From Polaribacter sp. SA4-10 (lineage in GTDB: Bacteria; Bacteroidota; Bacteroidia; Flavobacteriales; Flavobacteriaceae): a DNA stretch of 64,000 nucleotides. Shown piece by piece: positions 43,192 to 53,598 of the stretch. The position numbers were made by a program, and so were the translations under genes. The stretch spans positions 2,987,573 to 3,051,572 of the forward strand of contig NZ_CP019331.1 in assembly GCF_002163835.1 (NCBI RefSeq), given 5' to 3'. The notes beneath the pieces were generated by a model. That model saw only the letters and a list, made by a program, of their open reading frames with translations. It made no database searches and was not told where the DNA came from. The first letter of the stretch is position 1. Every line of letters begins with the position of its first letter.

Positions 43192-44457
43192 ATGGAAATT
43201 GAACTCATAATTATATTTACATCAATTATCCTTTCCGCCTTTTTTTCTGGAATGGAAATCGCATTTGTTTCTGCTAACAAACTTCATATAGAGTTAGAGA
43301 AGAAAAGAGATGGATTTATAGCTAGTATTCTTCGTAAAATAACTCAAAAATCATCTAAATTTATTACAACTATGTTAGTTGGTAATAATATCTCATTAGT
43401 GGTTTATAGTTATTATATGGGAAATTTTTTAGTAAAAATACTTCCTTTAGATTTATTTAATGAGTTTTCTGTTTTACTAATTCAAACAATAATTTCTACT
43501 ATTATTATATTAGTTACTGCAGAGTTTTTACCAAAAGCAATATTTAGAATTTATGCAAATGAAGTTTTAAAAATATTTGCTTTACCAGCGTATGTCTTTT
43601 ATATTTTATTTCATTTTTTCTCAGAATTTATAACTGTAATTTCAGATTTTTTCTTGCGTATTTTTTTTAAAACAAATGCAGATGAACAACAAACTGAATT
43701 TAGTAAAGAAGAGTTAGGGAACTATATTACAGAGCAATTAGAAACAGGAGGTGATGACTTTGAATTAGATTCTGAAATTCAGATTTTTCAAAATGCACTA
43801 CAATTTCATAATGTAAAAGCTAGGGAGGTAATGGTGCCTAGAACAGAAATAATAGCTGTAGAAATTCATGAAAAGGTTTTTAATTTAAAAAATATATTTA
43901 TAGAAACTGGCTTGTCTAAAGTTTTGGTTTATAAATCATCATTAGATGATGTTGTTGGTTATGTAAATGCTTTTGAGTTATTTAAAAATCCAAAGACAAT
44001 TAAATCTATTTTACTTCCTGTAGAAATTGTTCCAGAATCTATGATGATTAACGATGTTTTAAACGGGTTAATGAAAAAGCGTAAAAGTGTTGCCGTTGTT
44101 GTAGATGAATATGGAGGCACTTCAGGAATAATTACTGTAGAGGATATTGTTGAAGAATTATTTGGAGAAATTGAAGATGAACATGATTCACAAGTGTTTT
44201 TGGAAGAGAAAATAAGCGAATCAATATTTAATTTTTCTGCAAGATTAGAAGTAGATTACCTTAATGAAGAGTATGATTTAAATATTCCGAAATCTGAAGC
44301 TTATGAAACTTTAGGAGGTTTCATAATTAATCATACAGAAAATATACCAACACAAGAAGAAATTGTTGAAATTGAGAATTTTGAGATCAAGATTTTAAAA
44401 ACAAGCAGTGCTAAAATAGATGAAGTTTGTTTTAAAATAATTGAGAAAGAAGCTTAA
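43192..44457 (+). CDS. CorC/HlyC-family (CNNM-DUF21, CBS) membrane protein
   Basis: 421 aa. An N-terminal DUF21/CNNM membrane domain has four helices (about 1-150) and the start SAFFSGMEIAFVSANKLHIE. Next come two CBS repeats (about 200-325, with VKAREVMVPRTEI and VAVVVDEYGGTSGIITVEDI) and a C-terminal CorC_HlyC domain (ALETLGGF-type: AYETLGGFII). Members are implicated in Mg2+/Co2+ homeostasis; GldE, a gliding-motility protein, is a related flavobacterial paralogue and cannot be excluded. Confidence 0.88.
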   Translation: MEIELIIIFTSIILSAFFSGMEIAFVSANKLHIELEKKRDGFIASILRKITQKSSKFITTMLVGNNISLVVYSYYMGNFLVKILPLDLFNEFSVLLIQTIISTIIILVTAEFLPKAIFRIYANEVLKIFALPAYVFYILFHFFSEFITVISDFFLRIFFKTNADEQQTEFSKEELGNYITEQLETGGDDFELDSEIQIFQNALQFHNVKAREVMVPRTEIIAVEIHEKVFNLKNIFIETGLSKVLVYKSSLDDVVGYVNAFELFKNPKTIKSILLPVEIVPESMMINDVLNGLMKKRKSVAVVVDEYGGTSGIITVEDIVEELFGEIEDEHDSQVFLEEKISESIFNFSARLEVDYLNEEYDLNIPKSEAYETLGGFIINHTENIPTQEEIVEIENFEIKILKTSSAKIDEVCFKIIEKEA

Positions 44458-44580
44458 TTTACCTGTTATTAATTTATATACTTCTTAATACGAACGAAGT
44501 TACTGCTAAAAAATATAAAATGGGTTGCAATATTAAAACCCAAATCGTATATTCGCCAACTGAAAATAAATTAACGACGT

Positions 44581-46704
44581 ATGGCAGTATTATCGAAAAT
44601 TAGAGAACGCTCAATGTTCTTAATCATCATAATTGGTTTAGCACTTTTTGCTTTTGTATTAGACCCTTCAACTTTAGGAGACTTTTTTAACTCTAGTAAA
44701 GTAAATGAAATAGGAGAAATTAATGGAGAATCTGTCTCTAGACAAGAGTTTGCAACTGCTGTAGAAGCCTACAAGCAACAAGCTGGAGCTAACGTTTCTG
44801 AGATGCAAGCAGCAAAAACTGTTTGGAATAACATTGTTAGAACAAAAATCTATAAAAATCAATTATCTGAAGCAGGAATAACTGTTGGTGAAGCAGATGT
44901 TTGGAAAGAAGTTCTTAATGCACCTTCTGTAAAAGGGAATCCACAATTCTTAAATGAAGCAGGTTTATTTGATGAAGCTAAATTCAAGCAATTTTTAGCT
45001 GATACTAAAGAAAATAATCCGCAAATGTGGAGTGCTTGGTCTAATTACATGAATCAAATTAGAGACAATGCAGAAAGAAATACATATAATAATTTAGTAA
45101 CTGCCGGTCTTGGAGCTTCTTTAAAAGAAGGTGAAAACGAACACTTAATAGAAAACACTAAATTAAACGCTCAGTTTGTATTTGTCCCTTATACAAGTGT
45201 TGCAGATAGTTTAGTTTCTGTATCAAAATCAGATGTAGAAGCGTATATTAAAGCAAATCCATCAAATTTTCAAGTAGAGGCATCTAGAGATGTTTCTTAT
45301 GTTAAGTTTGATATAATAGCTTCTGCAGAAGATGAAGAAGCTATTAAAAGTGAGGTAGCAAATTTAATTGAAGATTCTTTAGATAGAAATAAAGAAACTG
45401 TTGTTGGTTTTAAAAACACTACTAATGATAAAGAGTTTTTAGAAGAATATAATTCTGATACTAATTTAGATTTAAATTTTAAATTCAACAATGATGTAAA
45501 TCAAGTAGTTGCAAGTAAAATTTTTGAAGGATCTAAAGGTGATGTTTTTGGACCTTATAAAGATAATGGATTTTTTAAAATAGCTAAAATTACAGAAGTT
45601 GCTAATATGCCAGATTCTGTAAAAGCGAGCCATATTTTAATTCCTTTTGTTGGAGCACAAAGAGCAACTCCAGATATTACAAGAACTGAAGAGGAAGCTA
45701 GAAAATTAGCAGATAGTCTTTTAAATATTGCAAAAAGAAATAAAAGTAAGTTTGCTGGATTAGCAAAAGAGTTTTCATCTGATAAATCAAATTCAGAAAA
45801 AGGAGGAGATTTAGATTGGTTTAACTATTCTAGAATGACACCTGCTTTTAGAGATTTTTCTTTTTCAAACAAAAAAGGAGCTTTAGGTGTTGTGAAAACT
45901 CCATTTGGATTTCATATTATAAAGATTGATGATCAAAAGAATAATCAAAAAGTTCTTAAGTTAGCTACTTATAGTAGAAAAATTGTGGCTTCAGAAACAA
46001 CAGAAAATACAATGTTTCAAAAAGCAGAACAATTTGCATTGTCTGTTTCTAAAGATAAAAAATTCTTTGAGATTGCTAAAGAAAATAAATATACTACAAG
46101 ACCAGCAATTGGTTTAAAAGTTTTAGATGAGAGTGTTCCTGGATTAGGAAACCAAAGACAGATAGTTAGTTGGGCTTTTGGAAAAAACACTAAAACAGGA
46201 GATTTTAAACGTTTTGATTTAGAGGGAAGCCATGTAGTTGCTTTTGTTACTGCAAATGCTAAAAAAGGTTTAATTCAGGCTGCTAAAGCTACAAATAGAG
46301 TAAAACCTATTTTGTTAAATGAAAAGAAAGCAACGTTAATTTCTGATAAATTAAAAGGGAGTACTTTACAAGAAATTGCAAAAGCTAATAATACAAGTGT
46401 AAGAACTGCAAGTGGTATTAATTTAAAGAATCCTACCTTATCTGGAGCAGGTTCTGAGCCAAAAGTGGTTGGTGCAATGTACAATGCAGAATTAAATAAA
46501 ATGTATGCTAATATAGAGGGTAATAGAGGTGTGTTTGTTTTTACAGTTTCTAAAAAAGAATTGCCTACAGCATTACCAAATTATGATGCTGCAAGAAAAA
46601 AGATTTCTCAAACTAGGAAGAGCCAAACATTTAAAATGTATGAAGCAATTAAAAATGCTTCTACTATAGAAGATAATAGAGCTAACATATATAGTGCAAA
46701 CTAG
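44581..46704 (+). CDS. peptidyl-prolyl isomerase (SurA/PpiD-type)
   Basis: 707 aa. An N-terminal membrane anchor (about 12-30, MFLIIIIGLALFAFVLD) is followed by a SurA_N-like helical region (about 40-180). A parvulin (rotamase) domain lies near 345-450 (VKASHILIPFVG, FAGLAKEFSSDKSNSEKGG, TPFGFHIIKID), and a long C-terminal region follows. It folds outer-membrane or secreted proteins in the periplasm. A strong terminator ends the transcript. Confidence 0.92.
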   Translation: MAVLSKIRERSMFLIIIIGLALFAFVLDPSTLGDFFNSSKVNEIGEINGESVSRQEFATAVEAYKQQAGANVSEMQAAKTVWNNIVRTKIYKNQLSEAGITVGEADVWKEVLNAPSVKGNPQFLNEAGLFDEAKFKQFLADTKENNPQMWSAWSNYMNQIRDNAERNTYNNLVTAGLGASLKEGENEHLIENTKLNAQFVFVPYTSVADSLVSVSKSDVEAYIKANPSNFQVEASRDVSYVKFDIIASAEDEEAIKSEVANLIEDSLDRNKETVVGFKNTTNDKEFLEEYNSDTNLDLNFKFNNDVNQVVASKIFEGSKGDVFGPYKDNGFFKIAKITEVANMPDSVKASHILIPFVGAQRATPDITRTEEEARKLADSLLNIAKRNKSKFAGLAKEFSSDKSNSEKGGDLDWFNYSRMTPAFRDFSFSNKKGALGVVKTPFGFHIIKIDDQKNNQKVLKLATYSRKIVASETTENTMFQKAEQFALSVSKDKKFFEIAKENKYTTRPAIGLKVLDESVPGLGNQRQIVSWAFGKNTKTGDFKRFDLEGSHVVAFVTANAKKGLIQAAKATNRVKPILLNEKKATLISDKLKGSTLQEIAKANNTSVRTASGINLKNPTLSGAGSEPKVVGAMYNAELNKMYANIEGNRGVFVFTVSKKELPTALPNYDAARKKISQTRKSQTFKMYEAIKNASTIEDNRANIYSAN

Positions 46705-46724
46705 TTCGTTTATTTTATAATATC

Positions 46725-46759
46725 AAAATCCGCTCAATTATTGAGCGGATTTTTTTTTG
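46725..46759 (+). terminator. terminator of the PPIase gene
   Basis: The stem AATCCGCTCAAT / ATTGAGCGGATT is followed by T9, 20 nt past the stop codon. Confidence 0.92.
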
Positions 46760-47069
46760 CTTATAACTTAATTAAAAGTGATTGCTATTTTTTTTGCGAC
46801 TAAAAATTGGCACGATGGTTTAACCCTGATTGAAAGTGTTCGATTATCTGCTGCTATTCTTACCCTTTTTTATCCTTTTAATAATCGCATTACGAGTGTG
46901 TAACGATGTAATCTGTTTTTAATAATGAGACTGCCACAGTTTTAAGAAAAAAGTAAACTTCGCAATGACAGAAATAAAAAGATAAGGTGTAAAGCATTAA
47001 ATAACTTTATGAAAAAAACCTTTCTGATTTCTCAAAAAGGCTTGTATTTATAGTATTTAGATTCGTTTA
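46760..47069. repeat. intergenic stretch with dispersed-repeat copies
   Basis: No gene is present. The segment at about 46800-46880 (CTAAAAATTGG, TTAACCCTGATTGAA, TTTTTTATCCTTTT) matches 62330-62430 in block order. The end near 46955-46972 (CTTCGCAATGACAGA) is an inverted piece of the TGTCATTGCGAAG motif also seen at 58953-58968. These are typical repetitive intergenic sequences of this family. Confidence 0.55.
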
Positions 47070-48776
47070 TTAACCATTCATAGAGATCAAAAACTCATCA
47101 TTGTTTTTAGAGAATTTAATTCTATCGTTAATAAACTCCATTGCTTCAATAGGATTCATATCTGCTAGGTACTTACGTAAAACCCACATTCTTTGTACTG
47201 TTTTAGCATCTAATAATAAATCATCACGTCTTGTAGAAGATTTAATTAAATCAATAGCAGGATAAATTCTACGGTTAGAAATATTTCTATCTAACTGTAA
47301 TTCCATATTACCAGTTCCTTTAAATTCTTCAAAGATAACTTCATCCATTTTAGAACCTGTTTCAGTAAGAGCAGTTGCTATAATAGTTAAAGAACCTCCT
47401 CCTTCAATATTTCTAGCGGCTCCAAAGAAACGTTTTGGTTTGTGTAATGCATTTGCATCTATACCACCAGAAAGTATTTTTCCTGAAGCTGGAGCAACCG
47501 TATTATAAGCTCTTGCTAAACGTGTAATTGAGTCTAAAAGAATAACTACATCATGTCCACATTCTACTAAACGTTTTGCTTTTTCTAAAACAATGTTAGC
47601 AACTTTAACATGTTTGTCTGCAGGTTCATCAAAAGTAGACGCTACTACTTCTCCACGAACGCTACGTTGCATATCTGTTACTTCTTCTGGACGTTCATCT
47701 ATTAATAAAACTATCTGATAAACCTCTGGATGATTCATTGCAATGGCATTGGCAACATCCTTTAATAACATAGTTTTACCAGTTTTTGGTTGCGCTACAA
47801 TCATTCCTCTTTGACCTTTTCCTATTGGAGAAAATAAATCAATAATTCTTGTTGATAGGGAGCTTCCTTTTTCTGCTAAATTGAATTTTTCTTCTGGAAA
47901 TAAAGGCGTTAAATGTTCAAAAGAAACTCTATCTCTAACAATGTTAGGATTTAATCCGTTTATCTTTGAAACTCTAATTAAAGGAAAATATTTTTCACCT
48001 TCTTTTGGTGGACGAACATTACCTCTTACGGTATCTCCTGTTTTTAATCCAAATAATTTAATTTGAGATTGAGAAACATAAATATCATCTGGAGATGATA
48101 AATAATTATAATCTGAAGAACGTAAAAAACCATAACCATCTGGCATCATTTCTAATACACCTTCACTTTCTATTATTCCATCAAACTCAAAGTCTGGGTC
48201 TTTATATCTATTATTAGATTTATTACCTCTACTAACTACTGGTTTTTTATCCCTATTTTCTTTAGGTCTGTTTTTATTTACCTGGGGACTATTTTGTTTC
48301 GGTTTGTTTTGTTGTGGTTTATTTTGCTGAGGCTTATTTTGGTTAGAAGTAGGTTTCTCAACCTCTTTTTCCTTCTTTTCCACTTCAGTTTCTTTTTGAA
48401 CTTCAGCTTTAACAATAACTTCTCTTTTCTCCTCTTTTCTAACAACAGGCTTATGTTGAGGAACTTTTACCGGTATTGGTTTTTCTATAGGTTCTATTTC
48501 TTTAGTTTCATCAAGGGTAACTGGAGTGTTCTGAGTACTATTTGAAGAAAGAGGTTGTGTTTTAACTACGCGCTTTCTTCTTGGTTTTTCAGTTTTAACT
48601 TTTTCTTCATTTGTAGAAGGAATAATTTTTTCTGCAGGATTAGCAGCCTGTGTATCCAATATTTGATACACTAAATCTAATTTTTTTAGTTGACTTGTTT
48701 TTGTAAGTCCAATAGATTTAGCAATTAATTGTAAATCAGCAAGAGTTTTTGCTTTTAGTTCAGAGATTTCGAACAT
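47070..48776 (-). CDS. rho: transcription termination factor Rho
   Basis: 568 aa. A Rho_N SAP-like domain (about 4-45) is followed by a long disordered, Lys/Gln/Pro/Asn-rich insertion (about 55-195, with [17 protein letters not shown]) typical of Bacteroidota Rho. Then come the RNA-binding domain ([16 protein letters not shown]) and the RecA-type ATPase with Walker [26 protein letters not shown] and the Q-loop/R-loop segments. It is a hexameric helicase ending unstructured transcripts. Confidence 0.97.
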   Translation of the reverse strand: MFEISELKAKTLADLQLIAKSIGLTKTSQLKKLDLVYQILDTQAANPAEKIIPSTNEEKVKTEKPRRKRVVKTQPLSSNSTQNTPVTLDETKEIEPIEKPIPVKVPQHKPVVRKEEKREVIVKAEVQKETEVEKKEKEVEKPTSNQNKPQQNKPQQNKPKQNSPQVNKNRPKENRDKKPVVSRGNKSNNRYKDPDFEFDGIIESEGVLEMMPDGYGFLRSSDYNYLSSPDDIYVSQSQIKLFGLKTGDTVRGNVRPPKEGEKYFPLIRVSKINGLNPNIVRDRVSFEHLTPLFPEEKFNLAEKGSSLSTRIIDLFSPIGKGQRGMIVAQPKTGKTMLLKDVANAIAMNHPEVYQIVLLIDERPEEVTDMQRSVRGEVVASTFDEPADKHVKVANIVLEKAKRLVECGHDVVILLDSITRLARAYNTVAPASGKILSGGIDANALHKPKRFFGAARNIEGGGSLTIIATALTETGSKMDEVIFEEFKGTGNMELQLDRNISNRRIYPAIDLIKSSTRRDDLLLDAKTVQRMWVLRKYLADMNPIEAMEFINDRIKFSKNNDEFLISMNG

Positions 48777-48948
48777 TATGTATATATTAATTTAAATTGT
48801 AAATCTTAATTTTGATAAGATTATAATGATTTTTTTTGATAGATAGATAGTGTATATAGTACTATACAATATTTTTGTGCTGTTAATTATAAAACAAATA
48901 TATGCTTTTTTTTTAAGTTTGAAGTTTTCTTTTTAAAAAAGAAAGTTT

Positions 48949-48956
48949 TACTTTTG
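48949..48956 (+). promoter_or_regulatory. promoter -7 box of the DUF4293 gene (TACTTTTG)
   Basis: It lies 21 nt before ATG 48978 and makes the in-frame TTG at 48966 less likely as a start. Confidence 0.55.
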
Positions 48957-48977
48957 TAATCCTATTTGTTTAAAGGA

Positions 48978-49409
48978 ATGATTCAAAGAATACAAACCAT
49001 ATATTTATTATTAGCATCAGCAGTTTCTGGTGGATTAATTTTTGTATTCAATTTATGGAGTACTTTAAAAGAAAATATTTTTACGTTAGATTTATTTCTA
49101 GAGGAAACTATTCAATTAAAGTTGATTCCAGTTTTATTTCTAGCATCTGCAATTATTTCATTTATTGCTGTTTTTTTATATAAAAACAGACAATTGCAGT
49201 TTGTAATAGGACGTGTTGTTATTTTGATCAATCTTTTTTTATTAGGATTATTGATTTATTTATCTCTAACATTACCTGGAGAAGTTTCGATTTCGGAGAA
49301 AGGTATTGGGATGTTCTTACCAATTTTAGCTATTTTGCTTATTGTTTTGGCAAATAAAGCTATTAAAAAGGATGAGGATCTTGTAAAATCTGTAGATAGA
49401 TTGCGATAA
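48978..49409 (+). CDS. DUF4293 membrane protein
   Basis: 143 aa from MIQRIQTIYLLLA, the conserved beginning of DUF4293. Four helices are predicted (about 5-25, 43-63, 68-88 and 100-120), with a basic end. The family is restricted mostly to Bacteroidota and is typically next to rho, as here where the two are divergent. Its function is unknown. Confidence 0.88.
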   Translation: MIQRIQTIYLLLASAVSGGLIFVFNLWSTLKENIFTLDLFLEETIQLKLIPVLFLASAIISFIAVFLYKNRQLQFVIGRVVILINLFLLGLLIYLSLTLPGEVSISEKGIGMFLPILAILLIVLANKAIKKDEDLVKSVDRLR

Positions 49410-49441
49410 AACTAACATCTTAGTTATATTTAGTGCGAAAA

Positions 49442-49472
49442 AAAACCGAGAATTTATTTCTCGGTTTTTTAT
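49442..49472 (+). terminator. terminator of the DUF4293 gene
   Basis: The stem AAACCGAGAA / TTCTCGGTTT with loop TTTAT is followed by a T run. Confidence 0.88.
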
Positions 49473-49646
49473 TTTTAAGTTTTTTTTTTAATAAAAAGTT
49501 TTAAAAGAAATTATATAGTAATTTTATATAGTAAAAGCGCTATATTGTAAATGGTTAATAAACAGTTCATTAAAATTATTGTCTAACGGTTTTCCGTGAT
49601 AAGACTCACTGTTTTCCGTGAGTAGAAAATTTCACTGAAAATGGGG

Positions 49647-49677
49647 TTGTACAATCTTAATTTGCAACTTAAATTTG
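49647..49677 (+). promoter_or_regulatory. response-regulator promoter (TTG-N20-TAAATTTG)
   Basis: A TTG at 49647-49649 and TAAATTTG at 49670-49677 are spaced 20 nt apart and end 7 nt before ATG 49685. This is a clear -33/-7 pair of the Bacteroidota type. Confidence 0.65.
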
Positions 49678-49684
49678 TATAGAA

Positions 49685-50350
49685 ATGAAAGAGAAAATAT
49701 ACGTTCATGTAGCTGATGATCATAAGATCTTAATTGAAGGGATTATTGCTGTTATAAATACGGATAATGAGATTGAAATTAAAGGATATTCTTTAACAGG
49801 ACAGGAAGTAGTAGATTGGTTTGAAGTAAAAGATAACAATGCTGATGTTTTAATATTAGATATTACAATGCCTATATTAGATGGTTTTCAGGTTTTAAAA
49901 CACTTCAAGAAAAATAAAATAGACCAAAAAGTTATTGTTCTTTCTAGTTATGATGATGTTAAAATTGTTCAGGAAGTATTAAACCTTGGTTGTAAAGGAT
50001 ATATTTCTAAAAATAATGCAGGAGAGCACATAGTTAATGCTATAAAAGCGGTTGCAAAAGGTGAGCAATATTTTAGTAATGATATTCAAAGTAGTTTATT
50101 AAAATCATTATCAGGTCAAATAGTTCCTCAAGGAGAAATGCCAGATAACTTTTTGCTAGACAGTTTAACAGATAGAGAGATAGATGTTCTTAAGTTAATT
50201 ACTAAAGAATATAGCACTATACAAATGGCAGATTTCATGCATCTAAGTGTAAATACAATAGAAACATATAGAAAGAATTTATTAAAAAAATTAAATGTAA
50301 AAAATGCAGTAGGTCTAGCAATGTATGCAGTAAAAAACAAGGTGGTATAA
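49685..50350 (+). CDS. NarL/LuxR-type response regulator
   Basis: 221 aa. The receiver domain (1-125) has the acidic pair ADDH and phospho-acceptor D59 (ILDITMP), S/T and K in VIVLSSY and GYISKN. The LuxR HTH is at about 155-215 (LTDREIDVLKLITKEYSTIQ, MADFMHLSVNTIETYRKNLL). The probable partner kinase is the HisKA_3 kinase at 51227, separated by one lipoprotein gene. It is transcribed from its own promoter. Confidence 0.92.
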   Translation: MKEKIYVHVADDHKILIEGIIAVINTDNEIEIKGYSLTGQEVVDWFEVKDNNADVLILDITMPILDGFQVLKHFKKNKIDQKVIVLSSYDDVKIVQEVLNLGCKGYISKNNAGEHIVNAIKAVAKGEQYFSNDIQSSLLKSLSGQIVPQGEMPDNFLLDSLTDREIDVLKLITKEYSTIQMADFMHLSVNTIETYRKNLLKKLNVKNAVGLAMYAVKNKVV

Positions 50351-50508
50351 TGTTTACCTCTAAAAAAATATCAGGGTTTGATTTTTTTTAAATCGTGTCC
50401 TAAACATCTTGAAAATTCCAATAAGTATACAATTTTGTTTTCAGTTATCTCTAATCCTACTTTTTTTAGTATACCAAATACCCAATTTAACTTAAATAAT
50501 CATTCATT

Positions 50509-51204
50509 ATGAAAAACTTTAAACTACTAATATTTATCTTTTCAATTGCAATTACTTTTTCTTCTTGTTCTACAAATGAAACAATTTTGCCAGAAGAACA
50601 ATCATTAGATTTATTAAAATCATATTCTGTTAAAAGAGATGCAAATGGTGCATATTCTGTTGATTTTGATTTGAATAAGAATGCTGCATCAGAAAATGTT
50701 TTAGATGTAGAAACAAATACGCATCAAATTTTATTGTATTCGATAGACAATCAGTTAAATAGAAAAGTTTCTCAAGATTTAACAATCGATGGAACTCAAC
50801 TAAAAGTTGGTTTTGTTGATGCAAATTCTAATAATTCACCACATATTACAATTATTGATGATAATATTACTTTAGCAAAAACATCTGCGGAACATGTGAT
50901 GTTAAAAGAGTATCGTATTTCTAGCAATGAGGATGGAACTTTTAATTTAGATTTTTCTGTAAAAAATAATGTAAGTGTAGGTTTTGTTTATAACGAAGAT
51001 ATAGATACTTATGAAATTCATTTAGAAGAGGGTAAAACTACTGAAACTAGTTTTACAAGAATATTAGAAAAAGAAGAAGGGCAACTGTTAAAGTTTGATT
51101 TTGTAAATCATATTACGACAAATACTTCTGCTAAATCAGCAGTAGCGGATACGATAACAAGAAAGCCAAGAGTTATTATAGGTACTGGAGAAACAGTTGA
51201 TTAA
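50509..51204 (+). CDS. lipoprotein of unknown function
   Basis: 231 aa with an SPII leader (ITFSSCST). The mature part looks like two similar beta-rich halves, each opening with a related motif (YSVKRDANGAYSVDFDLNKN and YRISSNEDGTFNLDFSVKNN), suggesting an internal duplication. It lies between a response regulator and its probable sensor kinase. It could be a sensory or target lipoprotein; no family is recognised. Confidence 0.75.
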   Translation: MKNFKLLIFIFSIAITFSSCSTNETILPEEQSLDLLKSYSVKRDANGAYSVDFDLNKNAASENVLDVETNTHQILLYSIDNQLNRKVSQDLTIDGTQLKVGFVDANSNNSPHITIIDDNITLAKTSAEHVMLKEYRISSNEDGTFNLDFSVKNNVSVGFVYNEDIDTYEIHLEEGKTTETSFTRILEKEEGQLLKFDFVNHITTNTSAKSAVADTITRKPRVIIGTGETVD

Positions 51205-51226
51205 TTAATAAAATTATTACGAATTT

Positions 51227-53017
51227 TTGGTAAGGAAATTAAAGTTATTATTTATTTTTGCTTTTTTTAGCTTCTTTCAATTAAAAGCTACAATTAATAA
51301 AGCACACATCTCAGAAGAAGCTTCTTTTAAAGAAGCTTCTTCTGCTTTTTTGTTTCAGAAAGATTCAGTTTTTGATGCAAAATATAAAAGTATTGTAAAA
51401 CTATATAAAGAGGAGAAATTTATTGAAGCTTTAAAAAAATCATTAGAAATTTATGATGGTTTAGAAAGTAGAGAAAATAATAATTCTCAATATAGAATAA
51501 CAACATTAATTGCAGATATCTATGATAAAACTAATAAGTATCATAAAGCACTTCAATATCATAAAGAAGCCCTTTTTATATTAAATAACAGTTCATTAAA
51601 AGAGAGCAACTATGGTCTTTTTGTTAATTCAAATTACGCTAAAACTATTCTTAGAATTGGTAGTTTTTATCATAAATTATCTAATATTGACAGTGCTAAA
51701 TTCTATTATGAGAAATTAGAAAAATTTTCATCTCTCAATAAAGATGTTTTAGGTTTTAAAGCTACCTCTTTTGGTAATTTATCAGGTATTTTTGAAAAAG
51801 ATTCTTTATTTGAGAAAGCAAAAGAGTACGCAATCAAGGCTATAGATATTCATAAAATTAGAAACGATAGAGCAGGACAAGCAATTGCTGTTAATAATCT
51901 AGGAAACATTTATTTATCTTTAGGAGATTATAAAAAATCTAAAGAGTTGTATCAGAAAGGAATAGGTTTAATAGAGAATGATAATAGTCCAATCGCTATT
52001 AGATACAAAGCTAGTTTATATTCCAATTTGGCTTGGGCAATGAGAAACCTTAAAGATTACAATGCCTATGATATACAAGAGCTTTCTTATGAAATAGAAG
52101 ATGGAATTAGGGACATGGAGGTAAGAACGATGATTGAAACTGTAGCTGCTGAATATGATGTTAAAGAAGTTAAAAAAGAAGAAGAGAATAAACGAGTAGA
52201 AGATCAAAGAACTTTTTGGGTTTATGGGGTAGGTAGTTTTATTGTTATCATTTCATTGTTGTATTGGGTTAATTACTATAAACTACGACAAAAGAATTTA
52301 GGTTTAAAACTATCACAATCTCAATTACTTCAAAATCAAAATTTAGAAAAATTAAAATCAGACTCACAAATTAGAATTCTAAATGCTACTATTGATGGTA
52401 AAGAATCTGAGAGAAAACAAATTGCCGAAACTTTGCATGATAGTGTAAGCGCTTTATTATCTTCTGCAAACTTACATTTACAAGCTACAAGAAAGCAGTA
52501 TATTGGTGAAATACCTCTAGAAATTGGTAAAACACAAGAAATAATTACTGAAGCTTCACAAAAAATTAGAGATTTATCTCACACGTTAGTTTCTTCTGTT
52601 TTATTAAAATTTGGATTAAATTATGCCGTAACTGATATGGCAGAAAAGTATTCAAACTCTCAAATAAAAATAAAAACTCAAGTAACAAATATTAGAAGAT
52701 ATGATCAAAATTTTGAAATTAAAGTATACAATATTATTCAAGAGTTTATTAATAATATATTAAAACACAGTGATGCAAATAACGCAACAGTAAATTTAGC
52801 AGAAGTAGATACTAAACTTTGTATAAAAATCTCTGATGACGGTGTTGGGTTTGATAAAACAAAAATAGGTTCAAAAGACGGATTAGGTCTTAACCAAATA
52901 GATGCAAGAATTCAAATGATGAAAGGAAAATTTCAAATAGATACATCAGTAAATAATGGAACATATATAAGTGTAGAATTACCAATTTTAGAAAAGGAAA
53001 CTTTTATTCACGCTTAG
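51227..53017 (+). CDS. TPR-containing sensor histidine kinase (HisKA_3)
   Basis: 596 aa starting at TTG 51227, where a signal-peptide-like segment begins. TPR repeats span about 55-300. A transmembrane helix (about 330-350, VYGVGSFIVIISLLYWVNYY) follows. The HisKA_3 dimerisation helix has H404 (RKQIAETLHDSVSALL), and an HATPase domain (EFINNILKHSDANNA, ISDDGVGFD, GLGLNQIDARI) follows. It matches the LuxR-type regulator upstream. The 3' end overlaps the convergent phosphoesterase gene by 14 bp. Confidence 0.9.
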   Translation: MVRKLKLLFIFAFFSFFQLKATINKAHISEEASFKEASSAFLFQKDSVFDAKYKSIVKLYKEEKFIEALKKSLEIYDGLESRENNNSQYRITTLIADIYDKTNKYHKALQYHKEALFILNNSSLKESNYGLFVNSNYAKTILRIGSFYHKLSNIDSAKFYYEKLEKFSSLNKDVLGFKATSFGNLSGIFEKDSLFEKAKEYAIKAIDIHKIRNDRAGQAIAVNNLGNIYLSLGDYKKSKELYQKGIGLIENDNSPIAIRYKASLYSNLAWAMRNLKDYNAYDIQELSYEIEDGIRDMEVRTMIETVAAEYDVKEVKKEEENKRVEDQRTFWVYGVGSFIVIISLLYWVNYYKLRQKNLGLKLSQSQLLQNQNLEKLKSDSQIRILNATIDGKESERKQIAETLHDSVSALLSSANLHLQATRKQYIGEIPLEIGKTQEIITEASQKIRDLSHTLVSSVLLKFGLNYAVTDMAEKYSNSQIKIKTQVTNIRRYDQNFEIKVYNIIQEFINNILKHSDANNATVNLAEVDTKLCIKISDDGVGFDKTKIGSKDGLGLNQIDARIQMMKGKFQIDTSVNNGTYISVELPILEKETFIHA

Positions 53018-53501
53018 CTAATTCTATAATTTCTAAATCTTTTATTTCTCCATTTTCTAAACAAAAACGTAACATTGTTCTTACTTTATGAAAACCATGT
53101 TTCCCTGCTGCACCAGGGTTTAAATGTAACAAGTTCAATTTTTTATCGTATTGTACTTTTAAGATATGTGAATGCCCAGAAATAAATATTTTTGGAGGGT
53201 TATTTTTGATTTCTTCACGTATTCTTTGATAATAATTATTAGGATAACCTCCAATATGAGTCATCCAGACAGCAACGTTTTCTACTTCAAATTTTAAGTC
53301 TAAAGGGAATTCTGCTCTCGCATCTTGATCATCAATATTTCCAAAAACAGCACGTAAAGGTTTGTGTTTTTGTATCGTGTCAGTAACATTTAAATCACCA
53401 ATATCACCTACATGCCAAACTTCATCAGCTTGTTTTACAAACTTTAAAATTTGAGCATCAATAAAACTATGTGTATCTGAAAGTAATAATATTTTTTTCA
53501 T
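53004..53501 (-). CDS. metallophosphoesterase, YfcE/MJ0936 family
   Basis: 165 aa. The calcineurin-like core has LLSDTHS, VWHVGDIGD, FGNIDD, THIGG and ISGHSHI, all metal-binding motifs of the YfcE group of phosphodiesterases. The substrate is not known from sequence. The last 14 bp overlap the histidine kinase gene on the other strand. Confidence 0.9.
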   Translation of the reverse strand: MKKILLLSDTHSFIDAQILKFVKQADEVWHVGDIGDLNVTDTIQKHKPLRAVFGNIDDQDARAEFPLDLKFEVENVAVWMTHIGGYPNNYYQRIREEIKNNPPKIFISGHSHILKVQYDKKLNLLHLNPGAAGKHGFHKVRTMLRFCLENGEIKDLEIIELAKRE

Positions 53502-53569
53502 TAAAAAAAAGTAAGAAAAGTTTAACGGCTCTTAGAGGTTCAAATGTAGTCATAACAAAATAAATTTCG

Positions 53570-53577
53570 TAATTTTG
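53570..53577 (+). promoter_or_regulatory. truA promoter -7 box (TAATTTTG)
   Basis: TAATTTTG directly touches an ATG at 53578, so transcription should start just after that codon. This favours the downstream TTG at 53599. Confidence 0.5.
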
Positions 53578-53598
53578 ATGTCTTCAAAAACAATTTTA

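Noticed and set aside
48294-48545. A hydrophobic plus-strand ORF opposite the rho linker
   Set aside because: It is an antisense shadow of the Lys/Gln-rich linker of Rho; no start context or independent evidence supports it.
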